NCBI RefSeq assembly: GCF_006716865.1
Contig: NZ_VFPT01000001.1
Span: 2,227,001-2,291,000, forward strand
DNA from: Roseinatronobacter monicus
GTDB lineage: Bacteria > Pseudomonadota > Alphaproteobacteria > Rhodobacterales > Rhodobacteraceae
Reading direction: 5' to 3'
Length of the DNA: 64,000 nt
The position numbers and the translations under genes are program-made. Below, in pieces: positions 55,370 to 64,000 of the stretch; positions within the stretch are counted from its first letter, which is position 1; every line of letters starts with the position of its first letter. The notes beneath the pieces are model-generated. The model worked only from the letters and a program-made list of their open reading frames with translations. It made no database searches and had not been told where the DNA came from.

Positions 55370-56239
55370 GTGTTTGCGTTAATTGGAATCATTGTTGTCC
55401 TCGTCATGGTCTTTGGTGGCTATCTTGGCTCTGGCGGAACCATGGGCATTATTCTAAAGGCCCTGCCATTCGAAATGGTCATGATTGGGGGCGCTGCGGC
55501 GGGCGGCTTCATTCTTGGGAACGACATCGGCACGGTCAAGGCATCTGGCCGCGACATGATTCGTATTTTCAAAGGGGCAAAATGGACCCCTGACGATTAC
55601 CGCGATCTGCTGTGCCTGATGTTCGAATTGATCTGGCTGTCCCGACAAAACCCTGTCGCCGTCGAGGAACATATCGAAGCACCCGGCGAATCGTCGATCT
55701 TTTCACGCTACCCCAAAATCCAATCGGATGCCGAGGTGCTGGATCTTATCTGCGATACGCTGCGCGCCGCATCAATGAACTATGATGACCCCCATCAGGT
55801 CGAAGAGGTGTTGGAAAAACGGCTTGAGGCGCGCAAGCACCATGCGCTTCATTCAAGCCACGCTGTCCAGATCGTCGCGGATGCGTTGCCAGCCTTGGGA
55901 ATCGTCGCGGCTGTTCTTGGGATTATCAAGACAATGGGGGCCATTGACGAACCGCCCGCGATTCTAGGTGCGATGATCGGGGGGGCGCTGACCGGCACGT
56001 TCCTTGGTGTGTTTCTGGCCTACGGCTTCGTTGGGCCGATTGCAGGGCGCATGCGCATGATCACAGAAGAGGATGATCATTTCTACCAACTGATTCGCGA
56101 AGTTATGGTCGCAAATTTGCACGCGCATCCTGCCAATATCTGTATCGAGGTCGGGCGCCAGAACACACCGCACCATCATCGCCCCGAATTCAACGATCTT
56201 GAGGCCGCATTGCGTGACCTGAAAAAAAGCGCTGCTTGA
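55370..56239 (+). CDS. motA: Flagellar motor stator protein MotA
   Basis: Proton-channel subunit of the stator. The GTG at 55370 (AGG six bases before) gives 289 residues beginning FALIGIIVVLVMVFGGYL, as in the family; an ATG at 55304 would add 22 residues with no homologous part. Motifs: AAAGGFILGNDIG, ALHSSHAVQIVADALPALGIVAAVLGIIKTMGAIDEPPAILGAMIGGALTGTFLGVFLAYGFVGPIA. No motB follows directly; a large exported protein takes its place. Confidence 0.88.
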   Translation: MFALIGIIVVLVMVFGGYLGSGGTMGIILKALPFEMVMIGGAAAGGFILGNDIGTVKASGRDMIRIFKGAKWTPDDYRDLLCLMFELIWLSRQNPVAVEEHIEAPGESSIFSRYPKIQSDAEVLDLICDTLRAASMNYDDPHQVEEVLEKRLEARKHHALHSSHAVQIVADALPALGIVAAVLGIIKTMGAIDEPPAILGAMIGGALTGTFLGVFLAYGFVGPIAGRMRMITEEDDHFYQLIREVMVANLHAHPANICIEVGRQNTPHHHRPEFNDLEAALRDLKKSAA

Positions 56240-56242
56240 AAC

Positions 56243-58582
56243 ATGCGCCATATCCTCACAGTGCTACTGGCTTGCGTTGCAATATGTCTCAGCGCCCATG
56301 CGCACGCACAGGCGACACCGGTTTTGGTGCGCGCGGGCGAGCATCAGGAGTATACCAGACTCATCCTCGAGCTTCCTGAACAAAACCAATGGCAATTGGG
56401 CAAGGGCACAAGCTCGGCGCGGCTTGATATCGAAGGGCCCCCTCTCGAATTCGATCTGACACAAACATTCGCACGCATTCCACGCACAAGACTGCGCGAA
56501 TTGCGGGCATCACAAGGTGGCCTCGATCTTTACATCGCATGCGCGTGTGACATTCAGGCCCGCGAGGATATTCCACAATTCCTGATTATCGACATCATCG
56601 GGCGTGGCACTCATGCCAGTTTTGCGCCGATGACAGCCCCACGCCCACCAAAGCGCCCTGCCCGGTTGAGGGCAGACAGGAACGGCGGGGCTGCTGATCC
56701 GCGACGTGCAGGTACGCAACTGGCGCAAGCGTTGCGACGCGGGACATCGGATAGGGTGCTGCCACATGCCCTGACACTCAGTGGCGTCATTGGCACCGCA
56801 CCCATGAGACCTGAACAGCCAATGAACAACGCCGCCACAATCGAGACGTCACACCGCGCAGCCGTCGCAATCGAACTCGGACATGTGCTGGCCAGTGCGG
56901 TATCTTCTGGCAAGCTTCAGGCGACCACAGATTTCACCGCACCCACTGATCCCGAACACAATCACGACGGCGATACGCACCGCATCGAGGGTGATCTGGA
57001 TGCACATTTCTCCATTCAGGCGCAAGCTCGGACGCGGCCAGAAACCACTGTATCGCCTGCGCTGCACTGCCCCGATGCGTCATTCATTGATCCCTCAGAC
57101 TGGTTCGCGCAAACTGATCCTGCCAAGGTTTCGCAGAACCTCGGAAATCTGTTCAATGACTTCGATCAGGCAGACCCAGACCATATACTCAAATCGGCAC
57201 AGCATTTCATTCTACTCGGATTTGGCGCAGAGGCGCGGATGGTCCTGTCACTGCTCCCCCAGCCAGATGCGGCGGCAGAAACGCTGAGGGGCATCAGCTA
57301 TCTGGTCGATATGTCGCCATTGCCTGCACCAATCGATTTCGCGCCGCTGGACTCCTGTGGTCCCATGGGCAGTCTGTGGGCGTTTCTTGCCAGCCGTGAC
57401 ACGGCGCTCCCGGCGGGAACTTTCATCGACAATCTGGTTCAGGCCTTGCAAACCCTGCCGCCGCATCTGCGCCTGCATCTTGGGCCAGAGGCCGTGCAGC
57501 GACTGGCCGCGCTGGGGCGACGGGAAGAAGCGCAAGTCATTCTCACCTCATTAGAGCGCGTCGCGCACGCAGAGTCTGCCCAGTTAAATCTGGCAAGGGC
57601 GACCCTGGATTTGGCAGATGCCCGATCCGACAAGGCGCATATACTAGAAGGCGCGCTTTCCCCGACCACCTCGGATGATGACCTGATTTTCTTGCTGTCG
57701 CGCCGCGAAGCGCAAGGAAACCCTTTGGAAGCCAGCCTTCTCGATGCTGCAACAACACGCCTTTTTGCGCTGCGGGGGACGCTGGCAGGACAAGAAATCG
57801 CACGTCTTCTCGTTCGCGCTGCGGGCCGGTCCGGTGACTTTCAACAAGCTTTCCAAATGTTGGATAGCCGCGATGCGGCTTTTGCAGAAAACGCCATCAG
57901 ACCTTTGCGGATTGAGTTGCTGACAGGCTTGCTCACGCAGGCCGAAGACACTGGCTTTATAACCGTGATGTTCGAACAGCGCCCTTGGGATATGACCTAT
58001 CTGCCCCAGGCGCTTGTTGCACAGCTTTCCGCACGTTTGCGCGGTTTGGGCTTCGACAGGCAGGCTCGATTGATGGAGCGGCCCGCAGAAAATGAAGAAT
58101 GGCAAGGCGCACGCAGTGCTGTGCCGTCACGCCTGACGATAACTGGCCCAACAAGTGCTCGGAACGCGGATATACCAACCGCACAAGACAGTACGCAGCA
58201 AGGGCACACAAATGCCCTGCCCCCACAGGTTCCGACCTCAATATCGCGCGCGCCAGACATATCCTTGGATGAGGCTGATATTCGCCGCGCCCGCGCGGCC
58301 CAAACTCAGGCGCAGCGTGAACGGAATAACACAGCACCAACTGCGCCCACGCCTGAACCACTGGCCACATTGACGGGGGCGCCAGATGCTGAGTTTCAGG
58401 CAATGAGCGAACCAAACCAGCGCAATCAGAACGCCAACCCAGACACACGCGGCACAGAAGTGACGGATGCCGGGCCGGAAACCGGCATGGCGATCCTGAC
58501 GCAGAGCCGAGACGCCCTTGGGCAAAGTGCTGAACTGCGCGCACGCCTTCAAAGCCTGCTTGATGAGAGCATTGAGCGCTAA
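56243..58582 (+). CDS. Large exported protein after motA, unknown function
   Basis: 779 residues starting four bases after motA, so it is probably co-expressed. Signal peptide (HILTVLLACVAICLSAHAHAQA). After that, about residues 25-115 resemble an AMIN-like beta domain (VLVRAGEHQEYTRLILELPEQNQWQLGKG...). The middle is helical repeat-like (DQADPDHILKSAQHFILLGFGAEARMVLSLLPQP) and the last 150 residues are low-complexity, Ala/Pro/Thr/Gln-rich. Repeated arm-like helices suggest a TPR-type scaffold. No known flagellar component is this size; likely a group-specific motility factor or stator partner. Confidence 0.65.
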   Translation: MRHILTVLLACVAICLSAHAHAQATPVLVRAGEHQEYTRLILELPEQNQWQLGKGTSSARLDIEGPPLEFDLTQTFARIPRTRLRELRASQGGLDLYIACACDIQAREDIPQFLIIDIIGRGTHASFAPMTAPRPPKRPARLRADRNGGAADPRRAGTQLAQALRRGTSDRVLPHALTLSGVIGTAPMRPEQPMNNAATIETSHRAAVAIELGHVLASAVSSGKLQATTDFTAPTDPEHNHDGDTHRIEGDLDAHFSIQAQARTRPETTVSPALHCPDASFIDPSDWFAQTDPAKVSQNLGNLFNDFDQADPDHILKSAQHFILLGFGAEARMVLSLLPQPDAAAETLRGISYLVDMSPLPAPIDFAPLDSCGPMGSLWAFLASRDTALPAGTFIDNLVQALQTLPPHLRLHLGPEAVQRLAALGRREEAQVILTSLERVAHAESAQLNLARATLDLADARSDKAHILEGALSPTTSDDDLIFLLSRREAQGNPLEASLLDAATTRLFALRGTLAGQEIARLLVRAAGRSGDFQQAFQMLDSRDAAFAENAIRPLRIELLTGLLTQAEDTGFITVMFEQRPWDMTYLPQALVAQLSARLRGLGFDRQARLMERPAENEEWQGARSAVPSRLTITGPTSARNADIPTAQDSTQQGHTNALPPQVPTSISRAPDISLDEADIRRARAAQTQAQRERNNTAPTAPTPEPLATLTGAPDAEFQAMSEPNQRNQNANPDTRGTEVTDAGPETGMAILTQSRDALGQSAELRARLQSLLDESIER

Positions 58583-58690
58583 CCGCCCTATGAAATCGGG
58601 GGGACTTCGCTCCATCTGAACGAAAGTCATATGCTCTGACCCCAAAAGACCGGCCCGGCGGAGGTCTTTCTGCGACCTGCAACCCGAACC

Positions 58691-59945
58691 TAGTGCCTCG
58701 CTTCGGGGTATTTGACAGCTTTGATTTTTTCTGAATCTCTGTGGAGCGTAGCAGCTTTCTGGGGGTGAGATGATGACAAGAGGGTGCAAGCCGAAGTATG
58801 TAGTTCGACTGACGACAGAGGAGCGTGAACACCTTGAAGGGATGATCAGAACGGGTCGGCAAGCCGCCTACAGACTGCTGAAGGCGCGGATTTTGCTGAA
58901 GGCGGATGTGTCCTCTGATGGCCCGGGATGGGAAGATGCGCGCATTGCCGAGGCATTAGAGACCAGTCTCTCGACTGTTTTCCGCACCCGGCGCCAACTT
59001 GTGGAGGAAGGGCTTGAGGCGACTTTAGCGCGCAAAGTTCCAGCGTCGCTTTCACAACCTCGGATCTTCGATGGGCAAGCCGAGGCCAAGCTGATCGCGC
59101 TTGCCTGTTCCGAACCACCCGAAGAATATACGCACTGGACACTCAGGTTGTTGGAAAAGCGGGTTGTCGAACTGGGCATTGTTGAGCAGGCCAGTGATAC
59201 CACAATCCAACGCACGCTTAAAAAAACGCGCTCAAACCGCACCGGAACCGGTACTGGGTAATCCCACCCAAAGCCAACGCTGGTTTCGTGGCGGCCATGG
59301 AGAATGTGCTGGACGTCTACACCCGTCCACACGATCAAAACCGTCCGCTGGTTTGTCTGGACGAGACCAGCAAACAATTGACCCGTGAGACCCGCACACC
59401 CATTCCCATGCAGCCAGGGCGCGAGGCGCGCCATGACTACGAATATGAACGCGCAGGTGTCGCCAGCCTGTTCATGTTATTCGCTCCTCTGGAGGGCTGG
59501 CGCCACGTCGAGATACGCGATCGACGCACTGCCATCGATTATGCCCATATCCTGCGCGATCTGGCTGATCTCCACTTTCCCTATGCCGAAAAGATCGATC
59601 TCGTGCAGGATAATCTGAACACCCACAACCCTGCATCGCTGTACGAGGCTTTCCCGCCTGCCCAAGCGCGCCGCATCGCACAACGGTTCGAATGGCACTA
59701 CACGCCAAAACATGGGTCTTGGCTCAACATCGCTGAATGTGAACTCAGCGTCCTCGCTCGCCAATGTCTGGCCCGGCGCATCCCGGACAAAACTATGCTG
59801 AAGGCCGAAGTCGATGCATGGACAACAAATCGCAACTCCCAACGCGCCAAAACCAACTGGCAGTTCACAACTCAAGACGCGCGCACAAAGCTTATCCGGC
59901 TTTATCCGCAAATCGAGTGAATCGCAGGACTAGCGCCGCGCACTA
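58691..59945 (+). mobile_element. IS630-family insertion sequence, copy B
   Basis: About 1.25 kb. Ends are imperfect inverted repeats starting TAGTGC (left at 58691; right GCACTA ending at 59945), with TA at both borders as expected for the family. It carries a two-frame transposase. It lies between the exported protein after motA and the sensor kinase, in a position where a response regulator gene might be expected. Confidence 0.75.
58773..59920 (+). CDS. IS630-family transposase, two frames joined at an A7 run
   Basis: The first frame (ATG 58773) carries a helix-turn-helix N-terminus (VRLTTEEREHLEGMIRTGRQAAYRLLKARILLKAD, then IAEALETSLSTVFRTRRQLVEEG). At A7 (59220-59226) a -1 shift gives TLKKNALKPHRNRYWVIPPKANAGFVAAMENVLDVY, joining the DDE domain: VCLDETSKQL, LVQDNLNTHNPASLYEAF, GSWLNIAECELSVL. 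This arrangement suggests slippage on the A run, as in IS630 copy A, so the product may be made. Differs in sequence from copy A and is a distinct IS630 subgroup. Confidence 0.82.
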
Positions 59946-60167
59946 AATATTGCCCGGCCTCTTCTGGCCGCGCCGGGGCGGGTTCCAACGACAAACCCTA
60001 AGAGCCTCGCCTATGCTTCGCGTTCATTCCCCCAAGCTCAAGTTCAGGGGCGCAACACGCGCAAGATAGCGGCCGTGCAGAAGGCAAAAGACATGCGCCG
60101 CCCACGCACTGCTTTGCACTGCACGCCCTCTCTTGTGAGGGGGATTGCCTTTGCTTATGGTGGCTGC

Positions 60168-61508
60168 ATGTCGCGCGGAATCCTTCATCATTTTCTTCCC
60201 GCCAGTTTCTACGGGCGCGCAATTCTGATTCTCATCATTCCGATCATCGTGATTCAGATCGTTCTGTCCGTCGTGTTTATCCAGCGCCATTACGAGCGCG
60301 TGACAGCACAGATGACGACCAACATTTTGCGCGACATCAGGTTTCTGACCGGACGGCTGGACGCAAGTCCGGAGCCGCAAGCCGTAATGCTGTCCCTGTC
60401 GGATCTGGTGGAAATCTTGCAGATCGAAATCCGGCTTCCCTCGGACGCAGCGCCCATGCCTGCCGAGGATCAGGTTGCGCGGTTCGACCTTGCTGGCAAG
60501 GAAATCATCCGTGTGCTCAGATCCGAGTTGTCATCCTTTCGCATGGCCGATCTGTTGCGCGAGTCGGGGACTGTGCGGCTTTGGCTGGACAGCCGTCATG
60601 GCGTGGTGGAAATTCTGCTGCCGCGCAGGCTGGTGACAACCCCGAACCCGCATCAATTGCTGGTGATTGTCTTTCTGGCCTCTGGACTGATGACCCTGAT
60701 CGCCTTTCAATTTCTGCGGCTGCAAATTCGGCCTATTCGCAGATTGGGTGCGGCAGCCGAAGCCTATGGCCGGGGGGAACGGGTGGCGCTGCGGCCCTCT
60801 GGCGCGCGCGAGATCAGAGCGGCGGCGCATGCGTTCATGGATATGCGCAACCGGATCGAACGCCAGCGCGCGCAGCAAAAAATCATGCTTTCAGGGGTCA
60901 GCCATGACATGCGCACACCGCTGACGCGCATGCGCCTGATCCTGTCCATGATGCAAGATGACGAGGATCGCACGGCACTTGAGACCGAAATCTCGGACTT
61001 GGAGGCGCGGCTTGACGGGTTTCTGGATTACACGCGCGGGCAAGTGCAGGATGAACAGCAATTAACCGACCCGCTTGCGCTGGTCACTAATCTGGTAGAG
61101 CGGTATCGCGCGGCGGGCCATAGCATCACGCTGGCGAAATTGCCCAAGCGGCCAAAGCCAATCATCCTGCATCCGGGCAGCATGACACGGGCGCTTGATA
61201 ATCTTATCAGCAACGCCTTGCGCCATGCCAGCCGGGTGGTCGTCAGTGTTTCCATGCAGGATGGCTGGCTGGAATATTGCATTGATGATGACGGTCCGGG
61301 CATTTTGCCAGAAGACCGCGCGCGGGCATGCGACCCGTTTGTCAGGCTGGACGAGGCGCGCAATTCCGACAGTGGCGGCATGGGCCTTGGACTGGCCATT
61401 GCCGCAGAATCCGCGCGCGACCATGGCGGCACGCTGGTGCTGGAGGACAGCCCGGACTTGGGCGGGTTGCGTGCCGTAATGCGGCTACCGGCGCGTCACA
61501 GCCTGTAA
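60168..61508 (+). CDS. Sensor histidine kinase (EnvZ-like)
   Basis: 446 residues; a longer frame from 60075 adds 31 unlike residues. Membrane helix one (RAILILIIPIIVIQIVLSVVFI), periplasmic region to about 155, helix two (LLVIVFLASGLMTLIAFQFL), HAMP (LQIRPIRRLGAAAEAYGRGERVALRPSG), HisKA with His246 in SGVSHDMRTPLTRMRL, and HATPase with ALDNLISNALRHA, DDGPGILPEDR and GGMGLGLAIAAESARDHGGTL. Architecture and box sequences are of the EnvZ type. No response regulator is next to it; an IS630 copy lies 222 bases upstream. Its end overlaps the convergent M32 gene by 13 bases. Confidence 0.88.
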   Translation: MSRGILHHFLPASFYGRAILILIIPIIVIQIVLSVVFIQRHYERVTAQMTTNILRDIRFLTGRLDASPEPQAVMLSLSDLVEILQIEIRLPSDAAPMPAEDQVARFDLAGKEIIRVLRSELSSFRMADLLRESGTVRLWLDSRHGVVEILLPRRLVTTPNPHQLLVIVFLASGLMTLIAFQFLRLQIRPIRRLGAAAEAYGRGERVALRPSGAREIRAAAHAFMDMRNRIERQRAQQKIMLSGVSHDMRTPLTRMRLILSMMQDDEDRTALETEISDLEARLDGFLDYTRGQVQDEQQLTDPLALVTNLVERYRAAGHSITLAKLPKRPKPIILHPGSMTRALDNLISNALRHASRVVVSVSMQDGWLEYCIDDDGPGILPEDRARACDPFVRLDEARNSDSGGMGLGLAIAAESARDHGGTLVLEDSPDLGGLRAVMRLPARHSL

Positions 61509-62965
61509 AGTTCAGTGAATTTGGCTTCCAGATAGGCCATCAAGGGCTCTTCATCGGGGGTGAATCCGCAAGCCTGTGAGATTGTCTCGGTGGGGCCGCG
61601 CAAAGCGCCAAACTGCTGCAAGCGTGTGTTCAGCCATTCGGTCGCAGCACGGGTATCGCCCGCCGCCAACTGCGTATCCAGATCGGGCAGATCGGCGCGC
61701 AATGTCTTGTGCAGGCACCCCGCATAGAGATTGCCCAAGGCATAGGTCGGGAAATACCCAAACAGCCCCACCGACCAATGAACATCCTGCAACACGCCAT
61801 TGGCAGGCTTGTCGACAGGATAGCCGAAATCAGCCTCAAAGCGGGTGTTCCATGCCTCTTCCAGATCATCCGCACTCAGGCTTCCCCGGATCAGCGCGCG
61901 CTCCAGATCGAAGCGCAGCATGATATGCAGGTTATACTGCACCTCATCAGCCTCGGTGCGAATATAGCCTTTGTTCACGCGGTTCACGGCGGCATAGAAC
62001 GCGTCCGTATCGGTGATGGAGAGCGGCCCGAATTCCTGCTCCATCGCGCCATGCAACCAGCCACAAAACGCCCGCGAGCGACCCAACTGGTTTTCATAGA
62101 TACGACTTTGGCTTTCATGCACACCCATGGACACTCCGCGCCCGATGGGCGTCAGGGCATGGGCGGGGTCGACGCCCTGTTCATAGGCGGCATGGCCGAC
62201 TTCGTGGATGGTGGAGTAAAAGCAATTGAACGGGTCTTCCAGAGCGACACGGGTGGTGATGCGCACATCGTGGCCAGACCCGGAGGAAAATGGGTGGACA
62301 GCCAGATCAATGCGACCACGGGTGAAATCATAGCCGAAATGTTCGGCCAGCCTGCGCGACACACGCATTTGCCCATCTTGCGCAAAATGCCCGGTCAAGG
62401 CAGGGGGCGTGTCTGCACCAAGTATCGCCTCGCGCAATGCAACAAGTCGCGGGCGCATACGGGCGAAGGTTGCCGCAACGGTGTCGGAATCCGTTTCGGG
62501 TTCATAGTCTTCCATCAATGCGTCATAGGGGTCGCCGCCGCCCGCGATGGCCTGCCCTTCTTCAATGCGCAAGGCGATCATCTGTTTCAGCCATGGCAGG
62601 AACGCCGCCACATCCCCTGCCAGACGCGCCTCTTCCCATGCGGTTTGCGCAAGCGGTGTCACGCGCGCCAGTTCCGAGGCAAGGCGCGCAGGCACTTTGG
62701 TGTTGCGGGCATAGTCGCGGCGCAATTCGCGCAGATTGGCGGCACCGACTTCATCGGGGGCTTGTGCCTGTTCCAGCCAGTCCCCAAGGCGCGGGTCCGT
62801 CCGGCGGGCGTGCAAGACATCTTCCAATGCTGCCATTTCATCAGAGCGCTGCGCATTCGCCCCGCGCGGCATCATGGTTTGCTGATCCCAGCCCAAACGA
62901 CCGGAAATCTGCGCCAAAGCTTCGGTCTGACGGGCAAAGGCCATCAGGTCTTGATATGCAGTCAT
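61496..62965 (-). CDS. Carboxypeptidase Taq (M32) metallopeptidase
   Basis: 489-residue zinc carboxypeptidase. HEVGH in TIHEVGHAAYEQG (about residue 256) is the HExxH site. Other family landmarks: the VHPFSSGSGHDVRITTR segment upstream (HPF and DxRxT), VHESQSR, IRTEADEVQYNLHIMLRFDLE and LQDVHWSVG. All are in order. It overlaps ctaA by four bases, so it may be co-transcribed from the ctaA side. Confidence 0.93.
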   Translation of the reverse strand: MTAYQDLMAFARQTEALAQISGRLGWDQQTMMPRGANAQRSDEMAALEDVLHARRTDPRLGDWLEQAQAPDEVGAANLRELRRDYARNTKVPARLASELARVTPLAQTAWEEARLAGDVAAFLPWLKQMIALRIEEGQAIAGGGDPYDALMEDYEPETDSDTVAATFARMRPRLVALREAILGADTPPALTGHFAQDGQMRVSRRLAEHFGYDFTRGRIDLAVHPFSSGSGHDVRITTRVALEDPFNCFYSTIHEVGHAAYEQGVDPAHALTPIGRGVSMGVHESQSRIYENQLGRSRAFCGWLHGAMEQEFGPLSITDTDAFYAAVNRVNKGYIRTEADEVQYNLHIMLRFDLERALIRGSLSADDLEEAWNTRFEADFGYPVDKPANGVLQDVHWSVGLFGYFPTYALGNLYAGCLHKTLRADLPDLDTQLAAGDTRAATEWLNTRLQQFGALRGPTETISQACGFTPDEEPLMAYLEAKFTELYRL

Positions 62966-64000
62966 GTTTTTACCCCTTGCCCGCGCAAATTGTCAAAGCG
63001 CGGGAATTGCGCCAGATGGCGGGCGCGAATGATGACAACCCACAGCAACACCGCCGTTGCCTGATGCGCAATGCCCAATTGCCATGGCGCGCCATGCAGC
63101 ACCGTCACGACCCCCAAGACGATCTGCGCGGCCATCACCGCAAACATGACATGAAACGCTGTGCGCGTGGCGGAATGGCTGGATTTGCGGCCCCGCAGCC
63201 AGACAACAAGCGCAAAGATCGCCAGCAGATACCCGGCCTTGCGGTGGATGAATTGCGTCGTGGCGGGATTTTCAAAGAAATTCGTCCATAGCGGCTGCAT
63301 CGCCAGCAGTTCTGGCGGGATAAAGACACCATTCATCAACGGCCAATCCGTATAGCCGCGACCCGCGTCAATGCCCGCGACCAATGCGCCAAGGATGATT
63401 TGCAGAAATGCAAAATGCATCAGCCCTGTGGACATGGAAAATAATTTGCCTTCGCGCGCACGGCGTGCCGCGATCAACTCTGCCTCGGGGCGGTTCAGAA
63501 GGAAACTGTACCACGCGATCATCCCCAGTATCACAAAGGCCAGCCCCAAATGCACCGCCAGCCGGTAAGAGGCGACAGCCGTCATCCCCTCATTCAGGCC
63601 AGAGGCAACCATCCACCAGCCAATCGCCCCTTGCACGCCGCCCAGCGCGCCAAGCGCCAGCAAGCGCGGCGTCCAGCCTGTGGGAATGCGCTTGGTCAGC
63701 CAGAAGAACAAAAAGCCCACGCCCCAGACCAGCCCGATCACGCGGCCAAGCTGGCGGTGCCCCCATTCCCACCAATAGATGACCTTGAATTCCTCCATCG
63801 TCATGCCACGGTTGAGCAACTGGTATTGGTCGATCTGACGGTATTTGTCGAATTCCTCTTGCCACATCTCGGCACTCAGCGGGGGAATGGCCCCGGTCAC
63901 AGGCCGCCATTCGGTGATCGACAAGCCGCTATCGGTCAGCCGGGTCATACCGCCCACCACGATCATCACACAGACCAGCGCGAACAGTGACAGCAGCCAA
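62962..64000 (-). CDS. ctaA: Heme A synthase (CtaA/Cox15), cut by the right window edge
   Basis: Converts heme O to heme A for cytochrome aa3 oxidase. The visible 346 codons continue beyond 64000; an internal GTG at 63969 is not the real start, since the frame upstream reads LLSLFALVCV, part of the first membrane helix. Seen: GGMTRLTDSGLSITEWRPVTGAIPPL, VIYWWEWGHRQLGRVIGLVWGVGFLFFW, ARRAREGKLFSMSTGLMHFAFLQIILGALVAGIDAGRGYTDWPLMNG, FIHRKAGYLLAIFALVVWL, and a C-terminal LGIAHQATAVLLWVVII. Conserved His residues are present. Confidence 0.92.
   Translation of the reverse strand, partial: WLLSLFALVCVMIVVGGMTRLTDSGLSITEWRPVTGAIPPLSAEMWQEEFDKYRQIDQYQLLNRGMTMEEFKVIYWWEWGHRQLGRVIGLVWGVGFLFFWLTKRIPTGWTPRLLALGALGGVQGAIGWWMVASGLNEGMTAVASYRLAVHLGLAFVILGMIAWYSFLLNRPEAELIAARRAREGKLFSMSTGLMHFAFLQIILGALVAGIDAGRGYTDWPLMNGVFIPPELLAMQPLWTNFFENPATTQFIHRKAGYLLAIFALVVWLRGRKSSHSATRTAFHVMFAVMAAQIVLGVVTVLHGAPWQLGIAHQATAVLLWVVIIRARHLAQFPRFDNLRGQGVKT

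Noticed and set aside
57957-58862. 301-codon minus-strand open frame
   Set aside because: Antisense to the exported protein after motA and running into the IS630 leader; no domain.

Overview
The window looks like the chromosome of a member of the Rhodobacteraceae (Alphaproteobacteria). Supporting this are a high GC content, a bztABCD-type glutamate/glutamine/aspartate/asparagine transporter, an mraZ-rsmH-ftsL-ftsI-murE-murF-mraY block, an alphaproteobacterial-style flagellar gene set (fliL, a DUF6468-like gene, a motE-like gene, motA), and a DUF1127 gene followed by hairpins with CCTCCTCCC loops, which matches the cuckoo/CcsR small RNAs known from Rhodobacter. I could not run any search; all names come from reading the sequence.

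Region 1 (328-11328) is an integrated element of about 11 kb in the 3' end of a tRNA-Tyr gene. It is bounded by a 58-bp repeat of the tRNA 3' half and has a tyrosine integrase next to the end distal to the intact tRNA. Inside are an AlpA-like regulator, a CHC2/Toprim-type primase-like protein, a RepA-like AAA ATPase, a repeat cluster, and a short virion module: a possible small terminase, a large terminase, a scaffold-like coiled-coil protein and a coat protein. No portal, protease or tail genes are visible. With an ISL3-family insertion inside, it is either a decayed prophage or a phage-satellite-like element with its own capsid and packaging genes. It is the best candidate here for an undescribed system.

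Region 2 (11355-25237) is mostly housekeeping: an RlmB-type rRNA methyltransferase, aldose epimerase, a lipoprotein, purM-purN, a CAT-anticodon tRNA, decayed peptide-transporter and MlrC-like remnants, the bzt operon, sdhE, an XRE regulator, aspartate aminotransferase and an IS630 copy. Region 3 (25238-33100, minus strand) is the first half of the division/cell-wall cluster, from mraZ to mraY, followed by a terminator and the IS630 copy where murD would normally follow. Region 4 (33744-43328) holds an Mrp/ApbC P-loop protein, a HIT protein, DUF1127 plus three two-hairpin cuckoo-type RNAs, a UvrD/PcrA helicase, an FMN-dependent hydroxy-acid dehydrogenase and pyruvate carboxylase.

Region 5 (43399-59945) is a flagellar locus riddled with insertion sequences. 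fliP, fliN and a fliH-like gene read leftward; fliL, the DUF6468-like gene, the motE-like gene, motA and a large exported protein read rightward. fliF is split by an IS66 element with a clean 8-bp duplication (AACGGACT). An IS110 element sits at its 3' end, apparently itself interrupted by an IS21 element with a 6-bp duplication (GCCTTG). A second IS630 copy follows. The M-ring gene is broken, so the strain is probably non-motile unless fliF is supplied elsewhere.

Region 6 (60168-64000) carries a sensor histidine kinase with no adjacent response regulator, an M32 carboxypeptidase and a heme A synthase gene that runs off the right edge.
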